The notes beneath the pieces were generated by a model. The model was not told the DNA's origin. It made no database searches and worked only from the letters and a program-made list of their open reading frames with translations. Positions 7,870 to 11,711 of a stretch of DNA of 11,711 bases are shown piece after piece (the first letter of the stretch is position 1; every line of letters starts with the position of its first letter). Location: NCBI GenBank assembly GCA_902783235.1, contig CACZQG010000052.1, positions 1 through 11,711 on the forward strand, read 5' to 3'. The position numbers were made by a program, and so were the translations under genes. This stretch comes from an uncultured Ruminococcus sp. (lineage in GTDB: Bacteria; Bacillota; Clostridia; Oscillospirales; Ruminococcaceae).

Positions 7870-8997
7870 ATGAAAGTATTACTTGCAGGCGGCGGTACGG
7901 CAGGACATATAAATCCTGCACTTGCCATTGCCTCGATCATAAAAAAGCACAAACCGGATACAAAGTTTTTATTTGTTGGAACCCCAAATGGTATGGAAGC
8001 CAGACTTATCCCACAGGCAGGATATGATTTTGCTTCAATGGAGGTAGCAGGATTTCAGCGCAGGATAAGTCTTGAAAATATAAAAAGAAATATTCAGGCA
8101 GTGAGATACCTTGCCTCTGCCTCCAAAAAGGCTAAAAGGATAATCAATGATTTCAAGCCCGATCTGGCTATCGGAACAGGTGGATATGTCAGCGGACCCA
8201 TAATAAAGCAGTGTGCTAAAATGGGTATACCAACGGCAATACATGAGCAGAATGCTTTCCCCGGCATCACAAACAAGCTGCTGGCAAAGGTGGTGGATAA
8301 GGTGATGCTAACAGTGGAGGATGCCATGAAATATTTTGAAAAGGACATCGACTACACTGTTACGGGACTTCCCATCAGAGCGGAGATAAACAGCAAAAGC
8401 AAGCTGGAAGCAAGAGCAGAGCTGGGCTTTGATAATGAAATGTGTATTCTTTCCTTCGGCGGAAGTCTGGGTGCTGGATGTATAAATGATACTATGGCTG
8501 AGGTGATAAAATGGCATACCTCAAAGGGACTGAAAATAAACCATATCCACGGCTATGGCAAAATGGGTAAGGATACCTTTACGGATATTATGGATGAGTA
8601 TAATATACCCCTCAGATCTCAAAGACTCCGCATAACCGAGTACATAAATGATATGGATACCTGTCTTGCGGCGGCAGATCTGGTAATATGCCGTTCGGGA
8701 GCGTCCACCCTGGCGGAGATAGAGGCAGCAGGAAAGCCTTCTGTACTTATACCATCTCCTATAGTTACAGGGGATCACCAGTACCATAATGCTATGGTGC
8801 TGGGTAATGCCGGTGCAGCTATAGTTATGCGTCAGAAGGAGGTCACCAATGAACGTATGATAGATGCTATCAATGACCTTTACAAAAACAGAGATAAGCT
8901 GACAGTCATGTCACAGTGTGCTAAGAATCTTGCGGTAACAGATACAGAGGACAGGATCTATTCTGTAATATGCCAGCTTATGCATGAGGAGGCATAA
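7870..8997 (+). CDS. murG: UDP-GlcNAc:lipid I N-acetylglucosaminyltransferase MurG
   Basis: MurG adds GlcNAc to lipid I on the inner face of the membrane and produces lipid II, the substrate of FtsW. The 375-residue GT-B protein has the glycine-rich GGGTAGHINPALA (7-19), GTGGYVSGP (102-110), HEQNAFPG (125-132), TGLPIR (165-170), GGSLGA (197-202), RSGASTLAE (275-283) in the UDP-GlcNAc site, and DHQYHNA (302-308). Length is normal. The frame stays open upstream to a TTG at 7819, but those codons fall within repeat A. The ATG at 7870 is preferred because AGAAAGGAAG (7854-7863) is well placed before it and the MKVLLAGGGTAGH N-terminus is typical of the family. Confidence 0.96.
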   Translation: MKVLLAGGGTAGHINPALAIASIIKKHKPDTKFLFVGTPNGMEARLIPQAGYDFASMEVAGFQRRISLENIKRNIQAVRYLASASKKAKRIINDFKPDLAIGTGGYVSGPIIKQCAKMGIPTAIHEQNAFPGITNKLLAKVVDKVMLTVEDAMKYFEKDIDYTVTGLPIRAEINSKSKLEARAELGFDNEMCILSFGGSLGAGCINDTMAEVIKWHTSKGLKINHIHGYGKMGKDTFTDIMDEYNIPLRSQRLRITEYINDMDTCLAAADLVICRSGASTLAEIEAAGKPSVLIPSPIVTGDHQYHNAMVLGNAGAAIVMRQKEVTNERMIDAINDLYKNRDKLTVMSQCAKNLAVTDTEDRIYSVICQLMHEEA

Positions 8998-9040
8998 CAA
9001 CACTGCACAAAGATGGTGCATCATCTGCCGGTGCTTCACC
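8998..9040 (+). repeat. Partial copy of interspersed repeat B
   Basis: The bases just after the murG stop, CAACACTGCACAAAGA (8998-9013), match CAACACCGCACAAAGA at 11630-11645 in 15 of 16 positions. Both copies then share TCATCTGC (9021-9028 and 11666-11673). This copy is shorter and contains the small hairpins GATG-GTG-CATC (9012-9022) and GGTG-CTT-CACC (9030-9040). No coding frame is supported. Confidence 0.55.
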
Positions 9041-9095
9041 AGACCTTTGATTTGAATATTGATTCAGCCGGAGCAATATCGTTTTGCCTTAAATA

Positions 9096-9110
9096 TGTGC
9101 CGTAGGCACA
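9096..9110. repeat. Small perfect hairpin in the murG-murA spacer
   Basis: TGTGCC (9096-9101) and GGCACA (9105-9110) form a six-base stem with a GTA loop. No T tract follows, so it is not a normal terminator. It lies next to the heptamer repeat and may be the end of a decayed mobile or repetitive element. Confidence 0.5.
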
Positions 9111-9116
9111 CCATTG

Positions 9117-9166
9117 ATTACGCATTACGCATTACGAATTAGAGAGCAGCGCATTACGAATTATTA
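9117..9166. repeat. ATTACGN heptamer repeat
   Basis: Three tandem heptamers, ATTACGC, ATTACGC and ATTACGA, lie at 9117-9137. After a short spacer the 14-bp block CGCATTACGAATTA (9128-9141) recurs exactly at 9150-9163. Such short tandem units often vary in copy number. It is non-coding. Confidence 0.65.
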
Positions 9167-9226
9167 GCGTCTTTGCTTAACTGCTATTGATACCGGCAGC
9201 AGATATAGCAATGTCACCAATTGTCG

Positions 9227-9280
9227 TGTCTTGACATAATATAAAATGACAAGGAGATTTGTCGTAATTATGTCAGGGCG
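9227..9280 (+). promoter_or_regulatory. Long stem-loop in the murA leader overlapping its ribosome binding site
   Basis: A nearly continuous hairpin is visible. TGACATAAT (9232-9240) is perfectly complementary to ATTATGTCA (9267-9275). The stem extends outward with G-C, C-G and G-U pairs to 9227/9280. After a small internal loop, ATGACAAG (9246-9253) pairs with TTTGTCGT (9258-9265) around a GAGA loop. The 3' arm covers GGGCG at 9276-9280, the first part of the murA ribosome binding site (GGCGGTGAT, 9277-9285). The fold could limit murA translation, or the palindrome could be a protein-binding site or repeat. TTGACA (9231-9236) resembles a -35 box, but no matching -10 follows at 16-18 bases. 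The structure is seen; any function is inference. Confidence 0.5.
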
Positions 9281-9289
9281 GTGATTAAT

Positions 9290-10462
9290 TTGTCGGAACA
9301 AAGATTGATAATAAAAGGCGGAACGCCCCTCAGGGGCAGCATCAGGGTGCAGGGAGCAAAAAACAGTGCTCTGCCTATCATTGCAGCGGCACTGCTGTGT
9401 GAGGGAAAAACGGAGCTTCATAATTGCCCGTGTATTTCCGATACATATTCCTCCTGCAGGATACTCACCTGCCTGGGGTGCAGGTGCAGCTTTAAAAAGA
9501 ATGATAATTTGCTTATCATTGATCCGTCGGGTGCAGATAAAACATATATCCCGGATGAGCTTATGCAGGAGATGCGCTCCTCTATAATATATATGGGGGC
9601 TATGCTGGGGGCATTCGGTGAGTGCAGACTTTCATTTCCGGGGGGCTGTCAGCTGGGACCACGTCCCATAGATATGCATCTGGCGGCACTGAAAAAAATG
9701 GGAGTCAGAATTAATGAGCAGTATGGCTCCATAGAATGCCGTGTACCTGAAAAAATGCAGGGGGCAAGGATATCCTTGGGGTACCCGTCAGTGGGTGCCA
9801 CAGAAAATATAATTCTTGCAGCTGTAAAGGCAGGGGGTGAAACTGTTATTACCAACGCTGCCCGGGAGCCTGAGATAGTGGATATGGTGTCATTTTTGAA
9901 TAAATGCGGTGCCAGGATACGAGGCGCAGGAGGAAGCACTATAGCTATAGACGGTGTTGAACGGCTTGAAGGCTGCTGTTACAATATAATGCCTGACAGG
10001 ATCGCCGCAGCCACATATGTTTCCGCTGCGGTATGCTCCAGGGGGGAAATAGAGCTTCAGGGTATAGACATTTCCCTGTGTGACAGCTATATGCCTGTAT
10101 TTGAACAGATGGGCTGCGGTATTTATCCCTGTGAAAGGGGTATATATGTAAATGCAGCAAAGCATCTTAAAGCTCCTGCCGGTATAATAACTCTTCCTCA
10201 TCCCGGATTTCCCACGGATGCACAGCCGCCGCTTATGGCAGCGGTATGCAAGGCGGCAGGTACTACCATATTTGAAGAGACGGTATTTGAAAACCGTTAC
10301 CGCCATGTGGATGCCCTTGGAAAAATGGGGGCAGATATCAAGGTGGTAGGCAAGGCAGCAGTGGTCAGAGGCGTTGATACCATGTACGGTGCAAGAGTCT
10401 CGGCACTGGATCTGCGGGGAGGTGCGGCACTGGCGGCAGCTGCGGTAGGTGCAGAGGGCTAG
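9290..10462 (+). CDS. murA: UDP-GlcNAc 1-carboxyvinyltransferase MurA, cut short by an in-frame TAG
   Basis: MurA transfers enolpyruvate from phosphoenolpyruvate to UDP-GlcNAc, the first committed step of peptidoglycan synthesis. The frame encodes 390 residues from TTG 9290. Conserved sites are present: GAKNSALP (Lys24, Asn25), the catalytic loop PGGCQLGPRP with Cys120 (E. coli Cys115, the fosfomycin target) and Arg125, HPGFPTD (Asp310), and DLR (374-376). The family is normally about 420 residues; here TAG at 10460-10462 stops the frame inside the last helix-strand unit, after AEG. The same frame continues with a typical MurA ending to 10555. TTG 9290 is preferred over GTG 9281 because GGCGGTGAT (9277-9285), which overlaps that GTG, is the ribosome binding site. 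Eighteen cysteines, seven of them at residues 37-66, is unusual. The product is probably inactive unless the stop is suppressed; a sequencing error is possible. Confidence 0.85.
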   Translation: MSEQRLIIKGGTPLRGSIRVQGAKNSALPIIAAALLCEGKTELHNCPCISDTYSSCRILTCLGCRCSFKKNDNLLIIDPSGADKTYIPDELMQEMRSSIIYMGAMLGAFGECRLSFPGGCQLGPRPIDMHLAALKKMGVRINEQYGSIECRVPEKMQGARISLGYPSVGATENIILAAVKAGGETVITNAAREPEIVDMVSFLNKCGARIRGAGGSTIAIDGVERLEGCCYNIMPDRIAAATYVSAAVCSRGEIELQGIDISLCDSYMPVFEQMGCGIYPCERGIYVNAAKHLKAPAGIITLPHPGFPTDAQPPLMAAVCKAAGTTIFEETVFENRYRHVDALGKMGADIKVVGKAAVVRGVDTMYGARVSALDLRGGAALAAAAVGAEG

Positions 10463-10555
10463 ACGGAAATATCCGGTGTCTGCTATATAGACAGGGGATA
10501 TGAAAATATAGAGAAGGTACTGTCAGTATTGGGCGGCAATGTAAAACGTGTATAA
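10463..10555 (+). pseudogene. C-terminal coding remnant of murA beyond the TAG
   Basis: Reading on in the murA frame without any shift gives 30 codons and then TAA at 10553-10555. The peptide begins TEISGVCYIDRGYENIEK and ends GGNVKRV, which is the standard MurA C-terminus. With the amber codon as residue 391 the total would be 421 residues, the normal length. The arginine in IDRGY (residue 402) corresponds to E. coli Arg397, which binds substrate. The remnant ends 15 bp before ftsQ and runs up to its ribosome binding site. Confidence 0.85.
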
Positions 10556-10570
10556 AAGGAAAGAGAAAAT

Positions 10571-11605
10571 ATGAGGGACGTTGTAAAAACCAATGTTAAA
10601 AGAGAGCAAAACAGCAAGCGTACCAGAAGAAGAAAAACCAATGTTAAACTGTATGTGTTTGTCATTCTTGTTCTGTCTCTGGGACTGGGTGTACTTCTTT
10701 CGGTAACGCTGCTTTTTAATATAGACAAGATAAGCATAGTGGGAGATCAGGTGGATTATTCCCAGGAAAATATAATAAAGGCATCCGGAGTGAAGATAGG
10801 AGATAATCTTGTAAGGCTTGATGCGAAGGAGGTCAGGAAAAGAATACTTTCAAGCATGGTATTTGTTGAGGATGCCAAGCTTGATAAAAAGTATCCCGAC
10901 ACTCTTGAAATATCCCTTGTAAAATGTGTGGAATCTGCCTGCGTGGAATATGAGGACGGTTTTATGGTGATCTCAAAGCAGGGCAAGATCCTTGAAAAGA
11001 CAGATAAAGCCAGGGATGGACTGCTTCTTATCAAGGGATTCCAGCCAAAGGGATTTGATCCCGGTGAGTTTATAGAGTCGGAGGATCCCCAGAAATCGGA
11101 TATATATCATGATATCATGGATGCTATTGATAAATATTCGGACACAAAGGTAACTCAGGTGGATATGACCGATAAGTACAGCATAGTTGTCAGCTATGAC
11201 GGCAGGATAGATTTTAAAATGGGCAACTCAAATGAGATATCATACAAAATGAATCTTGCAAATACTGTACTGCAGGATCTTGATAAGGATAAAACGGGAA
11301 CCATGATAATGGTGGGATCAAATCAGATATCCTTCCGCAACAGTACAGACAGTAAAGGCTCCAAGCGTGACAGCAGCGGCAGGATCCCCATTGAGCAGGA
11401 TAAGCTGCCGGCAGTAACGGAAACACAAAGCCAGCAGGACGAACAGGTACAGGAAGGAGAAGGGGATAACGGATATGTTCCCCAGGAGCAGCAGTGGGAT
11501 GAAGGTGCTGTGGATGAAGGGGGCGAATGGGCAGATGAAAATGCCGGATGGGATGAAGTCCCCCAGGAACAGCAATGGGAGGAGCCCCAGGGTGAATTTG
11601 AGTGA
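10571..11605 (+). CDS. ftsQ: Cell division protein FtsQ/DivIB with acidic repeat tail
   Basis: FtsQ/DivIB is a bitopic membrane protein that joins FtsL and FtsB/DivIC in the division complex and stabilises septum synthesis. The 344-residue protein has a basic cytoplasmic N-terminus (1-26), one membrane span (about 27-49), a POTRA domain beginning with FNIDKISIVG (49-58) and running to about 118, and a beta domain to about 256. The region from about 257 is low-complexity and rich in Gln, Glu, Asp, Gly and Trp, with VPQEQQWDE (303-311) and VPQEQQWEE (330-338) as a repeated unit. AAAGGAAAG (10555-10563) serves as ribosome binding site for ATG 10571. The position after murG/murA agrees with DivIB in other Firmicutes. 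Sequence identity in this family is low, so the call rests on domain order and context. Confidence 0.85.
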   Translation: MRDVVKTNVKREQNSKRTRRRKTNVKLYVFVILVLSLGLGVLLSVTLLFNIDKISIVGDQVDYSQENIIKASGVKIGDNLVRLDAKEVRKRILSSMVFVEDAKLDKKYPDTLEISLVKCVESACVEYEDGFMVISKQGKILEKTDKARDGLLLIKGFQPKGFDPGEFIESEDPQKSDIYHDIMDAIDKYSDTKVTQVDMTDKYSIVVSYDGRIDFKMGNSNEISYKMNLANTVLQDLDKDKTGTMIMVGSNQISFRNSTDSKGSKRDSSGRIPIEQDKLPAVTETQSQQDEQVQEGEGDNGYVPQEQQWDEGAVDEGGEWADENAGWDEVPQEQQWEEPQGEFE

Positions 11606-11627
11606 TGAAATAGATATTATATCCTAA

Positions 11628-11711
11628 GGCAACACCGCACAAAGACCGCTTGGAAGCTTTGCACGTCATCTGCTTGCAGATTTTCCTTTATCTTGCACAA
11701 AATCTCTTTGA
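11628..11711 (+). repeat. Interspersed repeat B, longer copy running off the window
   Basis: This begins 23 bp after the ftsQ stop. CAACACCGCACAAAGA (11630-11645) matches the bases after murG. The copy continues with AAGCTT, a perfect stem ATCTGC-TT-GCAGAT (11668-11681) followed by TTTCCTTT, and a second GCACAAA (11695-11701). The stem and T-rich stretch could act as a weak terminator for the cluster, but the loop is very tight. No coding frame is supported. The element continues past the end of the window. Confidence 0.55.

Noticed and set aside
9231..9260. Sigma-A promoter with TTGACA at 9231
   Set aside because: No TATAAT-like hexamer lies 16-18 bases downstream; the TTGACA is part of the hairpin stem. 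A promoter is possible but not supported.
9281..9289. GTG at 9281 as the murA start
   Set aside because: This GTG is part of the ribosome binding site GGCGGTGAT; TTG 9290 is better spaced and gives a typical MurA N-terminus.
10460..10462. TAG as a pyrrolysine codon or general stop reassignment
   Set aside because: No other in-frame TAG occurs in the seven remaining genes, no pyl genes are visible, and MurA has no known need for pyrrolysine. A point mutation or sequencing error is simpler.

Overview
This window is a section of a division and cell wall (dcw) gene cluster. The likely source is a low-to-mid GC Firmicute of the class Clostridia, probably a Ruminococcus-like member of the Oscillospiraceae. 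The evidence is the gene order (PASTA-type transpeptidase, murE, murF, mraY, ftsW/spoVE, murG, murA, divIB/ftsQ), strong AGGAGG-type ribosome binding sites, a MurE with the DNPR motif expected for meso-diaminopimelate, and an FtsQ/DivIB with one membrane span and an acidic tail. The family placement is inference; no rRNA gene is present to confirm it.

Layout: positions 1-226 hold the end of a palindromic repeat and an AT-rich leader. Five genes on the + strand then follow with short gaps: a class B penicillin-binding protein (227-2590), murE (2655-4088), murF (4093-5445), mraY (5463-6521) and ftsW (6534-7751, TTG start). A palindromic intergenic repeat (7760-7845) separates ftsW from murG (7870-8997). 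The 292-bp gap after murG holds pieces of interspersed repeats, a heptamer repeat and a long hairpin directly before murA. murA (start 9290) is followed by ftsQ/divIB (10571-11605). The window ends inside a second copy of the repeat seen after murG. No tRNA, rRNA, CRISPR array, transposase or minus-strand gene could be supported.

The genes act in one pathway. MurA commits UDP-GlcNAc to peptidoglycan synthesis; MurE and MurF add the third residue and the D-Ala-D-Ala; MraY and MurG build lipid I and lipid II at the membrane; FtsW polymerises lipid II; the PASTA transpeptidase cross-links the glycan; FtsQ/DivIB helps assemble the division complex. murD, often between mraY and ftsW in such clusters, is absent; murB and murC are also not in this window.

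The main anomaly is in murA. The reading frame is interrupted by an in-frame TAG at 10460-10462, yet the same frame continues for 30 well-conserved codons to a TAA at 10553-10555, 15 bp before ftsQ. The lost part carries the arginine equivalent to E. coli MurA Arg397, which contacts the substrate, so the 390-residue product should be inactive unless the stop is read through or is a sequencing error. No new biological system was found; apart from murA and the intergenic repeats, the region is an ordinary dcw cluster.
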